Below are positions 24,170-31,970 of a DNA stretch of 37,226 nucleotides, one piece after another. The notes below the pieces were generated by a model. It was not told where the DNA came from. It made no database searches and saw only the letters and a list, made by a program, of their open reading frames with translations. Location of the stretch: positions 1 through 37,226 of the forward strand of contig JASHNU010000037.1 in NCBI GenBank assembly GCA_030041475.1, in the 5' to 3' direction. The translations under genes and the position numbers were made by a program. This DNA comes from Candidatus Sulfotelmatobacter sp. (GTDB lineage Bacteria > Acidobacteriota > Terriglobia > Terriglobales > Acidobacteriaceae). Position 1 is the first letter of the stretch; every line of letters starts with the position of its first letter.

Positions 24170-24444
24170 AGCACCGCCTTGTATTTGCGCACGAGCTCGG
24201 TCTTTACCTTGCGGAACATTTCCTGGTAGTTGGCGCCGGTCTTGCGCATTTCCTCGGAGTAGGCCTCGAGGATGACGCGGACCTCGTCGTTGATGCGGTC
24301 TTCCAGCGAGAGTTCGTCGACCAGGGCGGCGTTGACGCGCTCCGTCACGGCCGGGACGGCCGCGGTTTCGATCATCTTGGCGGCGATCAGTTTCTTGGTG
24401 ACTTCGCGGGCCAGGTAGCCCACATATTCCTTGGAAAAAAGCAT
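24166..24444 (-). CDS. DUF507-family protein, first of a tandem pair
   Basis: Protein of 92 aa from the ATG at 24444 (MLFSKEYVGYLAREVTKKLI). A longer in-frame GTG at 24499-24501 adds an implausible His/Asn-rich leader. The rest is helical and acidic (ALVDELSLEDRINDEVRVIL), then KTGANYQEMFRKVKTELVRK. The overall plan (N-terminal KEYVxYLAREV versus RDKINVLARAV, then a helix and a basic tail) parallels the second DUF507 protein, suggesting ancient duplication. No clear ribosome site was seen before the ATG. Confidence 0.88.
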   Translation of the reverse strand: MLFSKEYVGYLAREVTKKLIAAKMIETAAVPAVTERVNAALVDELSLEDRINDEVRVILEAYSEEMRKTGANYQEMFRKVKTELVRKYKAVL

Positions 24445-24577
24445 GTGTGGATTAAGGTCGTGCTTGTTGAAATTGTGAGTATGAAGGAAAAAGTGTAACA
24501 CACAGGAGCGGCTGGGGAGGGGTCAGCAAGCACTGGCCCGCGGCCGCAGAATTAAGGCAAGTGAGCCGGCTGAATTC

Positions 24578-25243
24578 CTACGGCTCGTAGACGGAACCGC
24601 CATAGCCTTGCTGGCGGGCGGCCTCCTGCATCTCTTCCAGGTGCTGCTGCAGCTGTTCGAGTTGCACTTTCATCGCTGCCACCTGGTCCTGTTTCTGCTT
24701 CTGGCGCTCGTTCCATTCCACACATCCGGAAACGCAGTTTCCCGGAGCGAACTGAATGGAATCGTTCAGCTGGGTGATCTCGGCCTGCAGCGAAGAGATC
24801 GCGTTTTTCTGTGCCTGAATCTGGGCTCCCCAGGTTTCGGCGGAAGCCTTGGCTGTCTCGCTGCCCTCCGACGGAGATTTCACATCCGACGAGTGACTGC
24901 CCGACGCGTGAGTGCCTGCTGTCTGCGGAGTCGCGCCGAAAGGTGAAGAAATGTCTTCGTTGGTGATGACGTGCTGCGTTTTGGGCGCGGGAGGGTTGGC
25001 GGCAGCGTCGGTACCAGTCGCTCCCTGGTTCGGAACGTCCTTGTTCTGGACGTCCTTATTGTGCGCATCGGCATTCTGCGCATTCGCGGCAGCGGCCTTG
25101 GACTCAGCGTCTTTCTGCTGTTTCTGCTGGCGCGTCTGGCGGGCGACGTCACCCAACGAGGGCTCGTCCTGAGCGCGAACGGCAAGCGTTAGCGCAAAGA
25201 TGATGGCTGGAACCAGCAGTACAAATCGACGGAACTCGTGCAT
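24578..25243 (-). CDS. Secreted coiled-coil protein of unknown function
   Basis: The ATG at 25243 is chosen because AAGGA lies 6 bases upstream; an in-frame start at 25264 has no such site. The 221-aa product has a signal peptide (MHEFRRFVLLVPAIIFALTL, cleavage near VRAQ). The motif EPSLGDVARQTRQQKQQKDA comes directly after cleavage. A long disordered part rich in Ala, Asn, Asp, Ser and Thr follows, with repeated HNKDVQNKDVPNQ. A C-terminal coiled coil spans about 140-208 (IQAQKNAISSLQAEITQLND; QKQDQVAAMKVQLEQLQQHL), broken by a two-Cys loop (NCVSGCVEW) that could form a disulfide. The ending GGSVYEP is hydrophilic. Probably periplasmic; role unknown. Confidence 0.78.
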   Translation of the reverse strand: MHEFRRFVLLVPAIIFALTLAVRAQDEPSLGDVARQTRQQKQQKDAESKAAAANAQNADAHNKDVQNKDVPNQGATGTDAAANPPAPKTQHVITNEDISSPFGATPQTAGTHASGSHSSDVKSPSEGSETAKASAETWGAQIQAQKNAISSLQAEITQLNDSIQFAPGNCVSGCVEWNERQKQKQDQVAAMKVQLEQLQQHLEEMQEAARQQGYGGSVYEP

Positions 25244-25355
25244 AGGAAATCCTTCCCGTGGCATCCGTTGAGGGAGGGAGGTGTGCTCAAGACATGCTAT
25301 CCGTTCAACCCATACGATCGGACATTACGTTAGTACCACCGCCGTTAAGCGAAAC

Positions 25356-26396
25356 TTAGGAAACGTAGCCGGCGATTAAGGAGTCCAGCTTGGTGAAGAG
25401 AGCGCCGTTTCCCTGGCGCGGATACTTTTTCAACGCTTCCCGGTAATACGGCGAGTTGAAGAGGAACGCCTCGACGCACTCTTTGGTAAGGACGTCCCAG
25501 TAGGCGCCATAACCGGATTTCTGCACCCAGTATGCGTTGAAGATCTGCTCGAACTGATGGCTCACAGGGATCCCGAGATAAGGCTTACCCAAATGCACAG
25601 CCTCAGTCACCAGAGAGAACCCGGAGTTGCCGATCACCGCACGGGAGCTGACCAGATCCGCGAAGAAACCGTCGAGCGAAGGCTTCTTATAAAGGATGTT
25701 TCCGTCCTGTCCTTCGCGTGCGAAGCCATACGCCACAAAACGGCAGCGGACCGATCGCAACAATCTTGCGAGGGCAGGTGCAGGCGAGGTCACGTACACC
25801 AGCACGTGATCGCCCTCGATCGGCGAAGCATTGACGATCTCCTGCCGCAGCAGCGGCGGAAACAGGAATGTATTGCGCTTGCGGATCGGAGCCATGAAGA
25901 AGGAAATGACGAGGTAAGCGTCGGCCCGTGGCGTCATCAGGCGCGTGACCAATCTGGCAGCCGCCGCGTCGCGTCGGTATTGGCTGGGATACGACACGAC
26001 GGCGTTGGTCAGGCAGTGCTGGTTGTCGATCGAAATCACCGGCAGCCTTTTCCTGTGGGCGACGTGACAAGTGAGCGGCTCGAAGTCGGTGATGACAAGG
26101 TTAATCTTCCGTTCCTCGACGAACTGCTTGAGACGGACATTGCTCTTCGCCGCCTGCGGGAGGGTGATCAGATTCTTCCCATTGGTACGTTTGTAGCGCA
26201 CGCGGTTATTGACGTAAGCGAAACGGAACCCGTAGATCTCGGTCACGTCGAAATGCTCTTGCAAATTGCACAGGCCGCGGTCGAAGGAGGCCACGTGGAC
26301 GCTGTGCCCCTGTGAAACGAGATGAGACAGAACTTCCTTGGCGCGAGTCGAGTGTCCCGCGCCCTCGCCGTTAACTCCATACAAAATGTTGGCCAT
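25356..26396 (-). CDS. Glycosyltransferase of the MJ1255/VC2487 type (GT-B fold)
   Basis: Protein of 346 aa. The N-terminus MANILYGVNGEGAGHSTRAK has the glycine-rich loop and GHxxR that open GT-B enzymes of the MurG/GT28-related group. The acceptor half continues with ITDFEPLTCHVAHRKRLPVI. The donor half has HVLVYVTSPAPALARLLRSV and the nucleotide-sugar loop region SSRAVIGNSGFSLVTEAVHL followed by GKPYLGIPVSHQFEQIFNAY. No signal peptide or membrane span was seen, so it acts at the cytoplasmic face. Donor and acceptor are unknown. It is divergent from the Oar-like receptor gene; no ribosome site precedes the ATG at 26396. Confidence 0.9.
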   Translation of the reverse strand: MANILYGVNGEGAGHSTRAKEVLSHLVSQGHSVHVASFDRGLCNLQEHFDVTEIYGFRFAYVNNRVRYKRTNGKNLITLPQAAKSNVRLKQFVEERKINLVITDFEPLTCHVAHRKRLPVISIDNQHCLTNAVVSYPSQYRRDAAAARLVTRLMTPRADAYLVISFFMAPIRKRNTFLFPPLLRQEIVNASPIEGDHVLVYVTSPAPALARLLRSVRCRFVAYGFAREGQDGNILYKKPSLDGFFADLVSSRAVIGNSGFSLVTEAVHLGKPYLGIPVSHQFEQIFNAYWVQKSGYGAYWDVLTKECVEAFLFNSPYYREALKKYPRQGNGALFTKLDSLIAGYVS

Positions 26397-26673
26397 TAGC
26401 GGAAGGCTAGTACTGCGGCTGCGCTTCGCCGCGCCGACAGATCATATAGCGGCCATAAACAATGGCGAAACGCACTGTCACCGGCCGCGCCCATAACATA
26501 ACACTCGAACACTTTGCGCGATCTTTTTTGCAGCAAAATAGTTGATTACAGCTAGTACAACAACGACTTGTTTTCGGACTATCAAGAGTGGTAGTGTTTG
26601 CGGCTTGTTAAGGAAATCTCGCAGTCACTGTGCAATTTGCTGCCATGGGCCAATCGGGTCCAGGAGGGGCGTT
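26397..26673. other. Divergent promoter region between the glycosyltransferase and Oar-like genes
   Basis: It is AT-richer than its surroundings (about 26450-26600). TTGTTT and TAGTGT spaced 18 bp apart near 26570-26600 could serve the plus-strand gene, but the match is poor. AGGAGG at 26662-26667 fixes the Oar-like start at 26674, so the in-frame extension back to 26542 is leader rather than protein. Confidence 0.4.
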
Positions 26674-29600
26674 ATGAATCGTGTTCGTCGTCAGAGTTTG
26701 CAGAGTTTCACGATCTGCGTGGTCGCCCTGGTGATCACACTGGTGCTGACCAATGCGATTCCCATGTGGGCGCAGTCCACCAATAGCGGCACCCTTGCCG
26801 GCACTGTGACCGATCCAAGTGGCGCGGTGGTGAACGGTGCGTCGGTAAACCTTACCGACAACGCCACGAAAACTGCGCGTTCAACCACCACGAACGACGC
26901 CGGACGATACATCTTCGTGGACCTGGCCCCCGGCGGATACGAATTGAGCGTCACCAAGCAGGGCTTCGCAACCACCAAGACTCAGGTCACGATCGAGGTG
27001 GGTGTGGCCACCAACGCGAATCTTAAGTTGCAGGTGGGCGGCAGCAGCGTGGTAGTGGAAGTTACCTCGGCCACCAACGAACTGCAGACCATGAATGCGA
27101 CGGTTGGCAACACGATCAACAGCGCCGCGCTGGATGCGCTGCCCAGCATCGGCCGCGATGTCAGCACGTTCGTCGAGCTGCAGCCCGGCGTCACTCCGGA
27201 GGGCAGTGTTGCGGGGACGGTTAACGACCAAAGCTATTTTTCGCTCGACGGTGGCAATAACAGCAACGACATGGACGGCAACATGTCCACGTACACGCAG
27301 ACGTATGCCGGTGACCCGACCGGTGGTGTGGCGGCCCAAAATTATTTTTGGCTGGGGGTCGGGAACCCTACCGGCGTGATGCCGACTCCGCAAGACAGCG
27401 TGGAAGAGTTCAAAGTCAACACCGCCGGCCAGACTGCCGACTTCAACAGCTCAGCCGGCGCTGAGGTGAAAGTCGTCACCAAGCGCGGTACGAACGCCTG
27501 GCATGGGACGGCCTACGAGTATTATCTCGATAACAATTGGTCGTCGAACGCCTGGCAAAATAACCTAGACAATTGGGAGGGTGTGGCCCAATGCGGCGCG
27601 CCTAACTGCGGTCACGTCGGCCTTCCGACCTTCCATTACAGCCGTTTCGGCGGCGCCATTGGCGGACCGCTCATCCCCAAGGATATCGCCGGTGGTAAAA
27701 CCTACTTCTTCTTCAACTTTGAAGCCTTTCGCTGGCCGGGCAATTCGGTCACGATTGACCGAGATGTGCCCTCGCCGGGTCTACTAGCCGGTAACATCAC
27801 AGACCCCGTGACAGGCACCGTTTACAGCTTGGCGTCGATCGACCCGCGCGGGATTGGACTCAATCCCGTGGTTTCACAAGTCTGGAACACGTTCGAGCCG
27901 CCATCGAACCATTCCTGCGTCAACACTCTCTGTGATGGAACCAACGTGCTGGGCTTCTCGGCCAACGTGAACCTGCCCGAAAAGAACAATTTCATGGTCG
28001 GACGCATTGATCACGATTTCTCGGCGAAATGGCACTTTATGTCGAGCTATCGATATTTTAAGTATGCGACGAATGCCACTAGCGATCAGGTGGATATCGG
28101 TGGCTTCTTTTCCGGCGACACGCTGGGCGTACCTGCTTCTCAGTCCGGCGATCCGCAGCAAGCCTGGTACTGGGTGGCCGGCATCACGACCAACATTACC
28201 CCGAACACTACAAACGACTTCCACTATAGCTATCTCCGCAACTGGTGGCAGTGGGCACGGGCGGGAGACGTCCCGCAGTTGCCGGGGCTGGGTGGAGCGC
28301 TGGAGATTTATTCCGGTGAGGGCAATGGGCACTACGAAAACCTCGCTCCCTACAATGTAAACACGCAACAAACTCGCACCCGATTCTGGGATGGTCACGA
28401 CCAGATGTTCCGTGATGATATTTCCATGCTGCACGGCGATCACCTGTTCCAGTTTGGGGGCCAGTATCAGCACAACTTTAACTGGCATCAACGTACCGAC
28501 AACGGCGGCGGCATCAATTACCAGCCTGTTTATCAGCTCGGCATCGGCGCCTCGGGGTCTGGACTTACCGCGGATCTACCGATTTGCTCGATAATAAACC
28601 CGGCGACTGGATCTCCCGACATTCCCAACTGCCCTGCTCTGACGGCGGCGGCGCTGGGAATCGTTTCCATCTCTCAGATAGCATATACGCGCTCCGGGCC
28701 TACTCTGACATTGAATCCCCCGCTGACGCCAGCTTTCGATCAGGACACCATCCCCTTCTATAACGTCTATTTCAGCGATACCTGGCATATGAAGCCCACC
28801 TTGACGTTGACCTACGGGCTGGGATGGACGCTGGAGATGCCGCCGGTGGAAAAGAACGGCAAGCAGGTCGAACTGGTGGATCAAAATGACGAGCCCGTCA
28901 GCGCCCCGGACTATCTGGCGGCCCGCCAGAGGGCTGCTCTGCAAGGTCAGGTATTCAATCCGGAAGTCGGATTCGCTCTCGTCGGCAATACGGGAAAGGG
29001 TCTCAAATACCCGTATGATCCTTTCTATGGTGAGTTCAGTCCGCGCGTTGCCCTGGCTTGGAACCCCCATTTTGACGCCGATACCACGATAGGGAAGATT
29101 TTTGGCCATCAGGACTCAGTGGTTCGCGGCGGTTATGGGCGTGTTTACGGGCGTCTGAATGGCGTCGACCTCGTGCTCGTACCTCTCTTGGGTACGGGCT
29201 TGATTCAGCCCGTGCAGGATTTCTCGCCCCTATCGCCAACGGGAGGCAGCTGCCCGGCTCAGACTGGAGTACTCGCTTGCAATGCTTTTCGTATCGGCAT
29301 CGATAGCGCGACGGGACCGGGTACGATCAACGCGCCTCTCCCAACGCCCAGTACAACTTTGCCCCAGCCGGATTACCCCGGCTACAACGCCATTGCAGCC
29401 GGTGCGGGCGAGTCGTTGGATCCTCATTTCCGCCCCAATGTCGTAGACTCGTTCGACCTCACGCTGCAGCGCCAGCTCTCGCGCAAGGTTACTCTTGAGC
29501 TCGGTTACATCGGTCGCAGGATTACCCACGAATATCAGCCCATCAACATAAACGCCGTGCCTTACATGATGACGCTGGGGGGCCAATCGTTCGCGCAGGC

Positions 29601-30747
29601 CTACGCTAATGTCGTGACGCAGTATTGCGGTGGCTTCGCGGGAATGGCTGGCGGGGGCTGTGCACAAAATGCAAGCGCGGTTCAGTCGCAGCCGTTCTTC
29701 GAGGCTGCTCTCGCCGGTACTGGCTACTGCACGCCGGGGAACTGCACGGCTGCTGTCGTCAAGAACGAGGGTACGAACATCGCAGGTCAACAAGTCTGGA
29801 CAATGTGGAGCGACTTGGACAATGGGCCCTTCAACTTCCCGCACACCATGATGAATACCCCCATCGCCGCCGATTGCGGGGCTGGCACAGGTTTCGGCTG
29901 TCAGGGCCAGCTGACCTCCGGCGTAGCGGTCAACGCCAGCGTTGGGCACGGCAACTACAACGCGGGTTTCGCCTCGGTCAAAATGGCCGACTGGAGAGGC
30001 GTGACCATGCAATCGAATTTCACCTGGTCGAAGGCTTTAGGTACGGGAGCCCTGGTGCAAGCCACCAGCGAATACACTCCCGACGATCCCTACAACTTGA
30101 ACGAGATGTACGGACCTCAGTTCTATAATCGCAAATTCGTTTACAACACGTTCATCGTCTATAGCCCACCGTTCTACAAGGGCCAATCAGGCGTAATGGG
30201 ACGGGTCCTGGGCGGCTGGACGTTTTCGACCGTTCTGACCGCAGGCAGCGGACAGCCCAACCAAATCTGGACTACGGGCTTCTCCGGACAAGAGTTCGGC
30301 AGCGGGGATGCCATCAACTTCAACACTCTGGCAACCGCTGTGCCGCTCGGACCTCTTCCTGCGCATGGTCACGCTTACAGTACGCCGGGGTCCAACGGTA
30401 TTGGCACCGGTGGTTACCCGGTCAATATTTTTCAAAACCCGGCAGCTGCCTTCGCCGACTACCGCAATCCGATCCTTGGCCTGGACACGAAGGACACTTC
30501 CTATGTCTACGGCCTGCCGTACTGGAATATGGACTTCAGCATTCGAAAGAATATAAAAATCGCTGAAACGATCGCTCTAGAATTCCAGGGCAACTTCGTG
30601 GATGTCCTCAACCATAATCAGTGGCTGGATCCTCCGGAGTCATGGGGGCTTTACTCCCCAGCCACTTTTGGCAATCTGGGAGGCCAAGCACAAGAGAATC
30701 CCGGCGGCAATCGCAGCATTCAGCTGGCTGCTCGCGTTCGCTTCTAA
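26674..30747 (+). CDS. Oar-like TonB-dependent outer membrane receptor with CarboxypepD-regulatory domain
   Basis: Outer membrane protein of 1357 aa from the ATG at 26674, with AGGAGGGG just upstream. The signal peptide runs to about residue 34 (PMWAQ). A CarboxypepD-regulatory/Ig-like domain spans about 38-120 (GTLAGTVTDPSGAVVNGASV; GRYIFVDLAPGGYELSVTKQ). A plug-like region follows (NTINSAALDALPSIGRDVST, FSLDGGNNSNDMDGN, QDSVEEFKVNTAGQTADFNS). From about residue 320 on there is a long beta-barrel rich in aromatic-ended strands, ending SIQLAARVRF with the terminal Phe used for barrel insertion. This is the Oar class that is greatly expanded in Acidobacteriota, thought to import large substrates such as glycans or peptides. 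No SusD-like partner or TonB gene is nearby. An inverted repeat at 30753 follows the stop. Confidence 0.93.
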   Translation: MNRVRRQSLQSFTICVVALVITLVLTNAIPMWAQSTNSGTLAGTVTDPSGAVVNGASVNLTDNATKTARSTTTNDAGRYIFVDLAPGGYELSVTKQGFATTKTQVTIEVGVATNANLKLQVGGSSVVVEVTSATNELQTMNATVGNTINSAALDALPSIGRDVSTFVELQPGVTPEGSVAGTVNDQSYFSLDGGNNSNDMDGNMSTYTQTYAGDPTGGVAAQNYFWLGVGNPTGVMPTPQDSVEEFKVNTAGQTADFNSSAGAEVKVVTKRGTNAWHGTAYEYYLDNNWSSNAWQNNLDNWEGVAQCGAPNCGHVGLPTFHYSRFGGAIGGPLIPKDIAGGKTYFFFNFEAFRWPGNSVTIDRDVPSPGLLAGNITDPVTGTVYSLASIDPRGIGLNPVVSQVWNTFEPPSNHSCVNTLCDGTNVLGFSANVNLPEKNNFMVGRIDHDFSAKWHFMSSYRYFKYATNATSDQVDIGGFFSGDTLGVPASQSGDPQQAWYWVAGITTNITPNTTNDFHYSYLRNWWQWARAGDVPQLPGLGGALEIYSGEGNGHYENLAPYNVNTQQTRTRFWDGHDQMFRDDISMLHGDHLFQFGGQYQHNFNWHQRTDNGGGINYQPVYQLGIGASGSGLTADLPICSIINPATGSPDIPNCPALTAAALGIVSISQIAYTRSGPTLTLNPPLTPAFDQDTIPFYNVYFSDTWHMKPTLTLTYGLGWTLEMPPVEKNGKQVELVDQNDEPVSAPDYLAARQRAALQGQVFNPEVGFALVGNTGKGLKYPYDPFYGEFSPRVALAWNPHFDADTTIGKIFGHQDSVVRGGYGRVYGRLNGVDLVLVPLLGTGLIQPVQDFSPLSPTGGSCPAQTGVLACNAFRIGIDSATGPGTINAPLPTPSTTLPQPDYPGYNAIAAGAGESLDPHFRPNVVDSFDLTLQRQLSRKVTLELGYIGRRITHEYQPININAVPYMMTLGGQSFAQAYANVVTQYCGGFAGMAGGGCAQNASAVQSQPFFEAALAGTGYCTPGNCTAAVVKNEGTNIAGQQVWTMWSDLDNGPFNFPHTMMNTPIAADCGAGTGFGCQGQLTSGVAVNASVGHGNYNAGFASVKMADWRGVTMQSNFTWSKALGTGALVQATSEYTPDDPYNLNEMYGPQFYNRKFVYNTFIVYSPPFYKGQSGVMGRVLGGWTFSTVLTAGSGQPNQIWTTGFSGQEFGSGDAINFNTLATAVPLGPLPAHGHAYSTPGSNGIGTGGYPVNIFQNPAAAFADYRNPILGLDTKDTSYVYGLPYWNMDFSIRKNIKIAETIALEFQGNFVDVLNHNQWLDPPESWGLYSPATFGNLGGQAQENPGGNRSIQLAARVRF

Positions 30748-30752
30748 CGCTC

Positions 30753-30777
30753 AGGTGGCCTTGTTAAAAGGCCATCT
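30753..30777. terminator. Stem-loop between the convergent Oar-like gene and selC
   Basis: AGGTGGCCTT (30753-30762) pairs with AAGGCCATCT (30768-30777), ten pairs with one G-U, around a 5-nt loop. No T-run follows on either strand, so termination is likely but not proven. Confidence 0.45.
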
Positions 30778-30816
30778 GACGGTTAATTCATTTTCCAGTG
30801 CTGCGCTCTTAGAAAT

Positions 30817-30914
30817 TGGCGGAAGCGAGTGGGGGTCGAACCCACCGACGACGAGGGAACCCGCCGCCCGCCGGTTTTGAAGACCGGGACGATCACCGGA
30901 CCGCATGCGCTTCC
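30817..30914 (-). tRNA. selC: Selenocysteine tRNA (anticodon UCA), with encoded CCA
   Basis: A 98-nt minus-strand gene folds as tRNA-Sec. The acceptor stem starts GGAAGCG and pairs with CGCTTCC; the eighth position, typical of tRNA-Sec, appears as a C-U mismatch. The D arm has six pairs, several G-U (GCGGTC with GATCGT), around a CGGT loop. The anticodon stem CCGGT/ACCGG holds loop CTTCAAA with anticodon TCA at 30880-30878. A long nine-pair variable arm (GGCGGCGGG with CTCGTCGTC, loop TTCC) follows. The T arm is GTGGG-TTCGACC-CCCAC. Discriminator G and CCA are encoded. The product inserts selenocysteine at recoded UGA. selA, selB and selD are not in the window, nor did I see a UGA-recoded gene. 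Confidence 0.96.
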
Positions 30915-30930
30915 GCGATGAGACAGTAAA

Positions 30931-30958
30931 AGGCCACGGACTGTTATATCCGTGGCCT
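30931..30958 (-). terminator. Ten-pair hairpin after the peroxiredoxin gene, before selC
   Basis: AGGCCACGGA (30931-30940) and TCCGTGGCCT (30949-30958) pair perfectly around an 8-nt loop. On the minus strand the stem runs into TTTTA. It probably ends the peroxiredoxin transcript and also overlaps the candidate selC promoter. Confidence 0.55.
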
Positions 30959-30972
30959 GTTCTGTTTCGCAA
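30943..30972 (-). promoter_or_regulatory. Candidate selC promoter
   Basis: On the minus strand TTGCGA (30972-30967) and TATAAC (30948-30943) are 18 bp apart. The start would be near 30936, about 22 nt before the tRNA 5' end. The -10 lies in the loop of the hairpin listed above. Confidence 0.45.
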
Positions 30973-31087
30973 ATGCCGGCGCAAGTTTCCAGGGCTAAGG
31001 CCGGCATCGCTTGCGACCGGCGTCGGCGCCTAAGAACCGCAGCCTTCCCACGCCAACCTCAGAGGTCGCAACCTCGTGTTACGCCGC

Positions 31088-31768
31088 TCACTTCGGCTGG
31101 GGCACGATGCGCAAATACGGCTTGGGAGCCTTGAAGTTGCCGAATTTCTTTCGCGCCTCGTCGTCGCTGACGTTACCGCCCACGATCACGTCCTGGCCCG
31201 GCTTCCAGTTCGCAGGCGTTGCCAGCGAATGCTTGGAGGTGAGTTGCAGCGAGTCGATGACGCGCAGGATCTCGTCGAAGTTGCGGCCCGTGGTCATAGG
31301 ATAGCTTAGCTGCAGCTTCACTTTCTTGTCCGGGCCCACCACGAACACTGTGCGCACGGTCGCGTTGAGCGCAGGGGTGCGGCCTTCGCAGGTATCTCCC
31401 GCATCGCCCGGGAGCATGCCGTAGAGCTTGGCGACTTTCAGTTGCGGGTCGCCGATCATGGGATAGTTCACTTTCGCGCCCTGCGTTTCTTCGATGTCGG
31501 TCTCCCACTTCTTGTGGTTAGCGACGGAGTCGACGCTCAGACCGATGATCTTGGTGTTGCGCTTGGCGAATTCCGGCGCCAGCTTCGCCATCGCGCCAAG
31601 TTCGGTGGTGCAGACCGGCGTGAAATCCTTGGGGTGGGAAAACAGGATCGCCCAGCCGTCGCCGATCCATTCGTGAAAGTGGATGGTGCCCTGCGTGCTT
31701 TCGGCAGTAAAGTCGGGTGCCGTGTCGTTGATGCGGGGGATACTGGTGGTTTCGGTAGCAGTGGTCAT
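31088..31768 (-). CDS. Peroxiredoxin of the 1-Cys (Prx6) type
   Basis: Thiol peroxidase that reduces hydrogen and organic peroxides. The ATG at 31768 has AGGAG 7 bases upstream; an in-frame TTG one codon earlier is rejected. The 226-aa product has the peroxidatic site FSHPKDFTPVCTTELG with Cys53, Thr50 and Pro51, and the supporting Arg in LNATVRTVFVV. The long C-terminal domain (from about 165: KHSLATPANWKPGQDVIVGG, then PYLRIVPQPK) is the mark of the Prx6 class. A second Cys (127, DTCEGRTP) is not in a standard resolving position. The gene is preceded by a Cys-rich leader ORF and an intrinsic terminator on the same strand, so its expression is probably attenuated. It is divergent from phzF. 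Confidence 0.95.
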   Translation of the reverse strand: MTTATETTSIPRINDTAPDFTAESTQGTIHFHEWIGDGWAILFSHPKDFTPVCTTELGAMAKLAPEFAKRNTKIIGLSVDSVANHKKWETDIEETQGAKVNYPMIGDPQLKVAKLYGMLPGDAGDTCEGRTPALNATVRTVFVVGPDKKVKLQLSYPMTTGRNFDEILRVIDSLQLTSKHSLATPANWKPGQDVIVGGNVSDDEARKKFGNFKAPKPYLRIVPQPK

Positions 31769-31850
31769 CAAATATCTCCTTTCTACATTGAATACTTAAG
31801 ATTAAAAGTTTTGCTCCCGCCCAGCCCAAACCCAGTCGTGCGCAGTGGGG

Positions 31851-31884
31851 AAAAAATAAACCCACCCGCTCGCTGGGGTGGGTT
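31851..31884 (-). terminator. Intrinsic terminator in the peroxiredoxin 5' leader (attenuator)
   Basis: On the minus strand AACCCACCC (31884-31876) pairs perfectly with GGGTGGGTT (31867-31859) around an 8-nt loop, followed by T-A and six T (31856-31851). It lies about 80 nt upstream of the peroxiredoxin ATG on the same strand, with no full-length gene upstream for it to end. This is the position of an attenuator. Confidence 0.9.
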
Positions 31885-31902
31885 GGAAGAATCTCGCTGA
31901 CT

Positions 31903-31955
31903 CCCTACCCACCGAGCAGGCAGATGCAACAACACATCATGCAGGAATTGGTAGG
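31903..31955 (-). promoter_or_regulatory. Attenuator segments 1 and 2 of the peroxiredoxin leader
   Basis: Segment 1, CCTACC (31955-31950), can pair with GGTAGG (31909-31904). The overlapping segment 2, GGTGGGT (31913-31907), can instead pair with ACCCACC in the 5' arm of the terminator (31883-31877). This gives protector, antiterminator and terminator as mutually exclusive hairpins. Segment 1 is codons 4-5 of the leader ORF and segment 2 is codons 18-20. Confidence 0.75.
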
Positions 31956-31964
31956 CTGCGTCAT
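31905..31964 (-). CDS. Cysteine-rich leader peptide of the peroxiredoxin gene
   Basis: A 19-codon ORF reads MTQPTNSCMMCCCICLLGG and stops at TAG. Five of 19 residues are Cys, including three in a row (codons 11-13) plus codons 8 and 15. It has no ribosome site, but its ATG falls at the expected transcription start of the promoter at 31971-31999, so it may be read from a leaderless mRNA. Its last codons form the antiterminator strand. By analogy with trp and his leaders, ribosomes stalled at Cys codons for lack of charged tRNA-Cys would mask segment 1, free segment 2 and prevent termination. The in-frame ATG codons 9-10 could serve as a shorter start. The role is inferred from arrangement only. 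Confidence 0.7.
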   Translation of the reverse strand: MTQPTNSCMMCCCICLLGG

Positions 31965-31970
31965 TTTGCA

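Noticed and set aside
26542-26673. 44-codon N-terminal extension of the Oar-like receptor
   Set aside because: AGGAGG sits directly before the ATG at 26674, which also opens a normal signal peptide. The extension is Cys/Thr-rich and not protein-like.
31088-31768. Peroxiredoxin as a selenoprotein, given the neighbouring selC
   Set aside because: The peroxidatic codon encodes Cys in PVCTTELG and the frame has no internal TGA.
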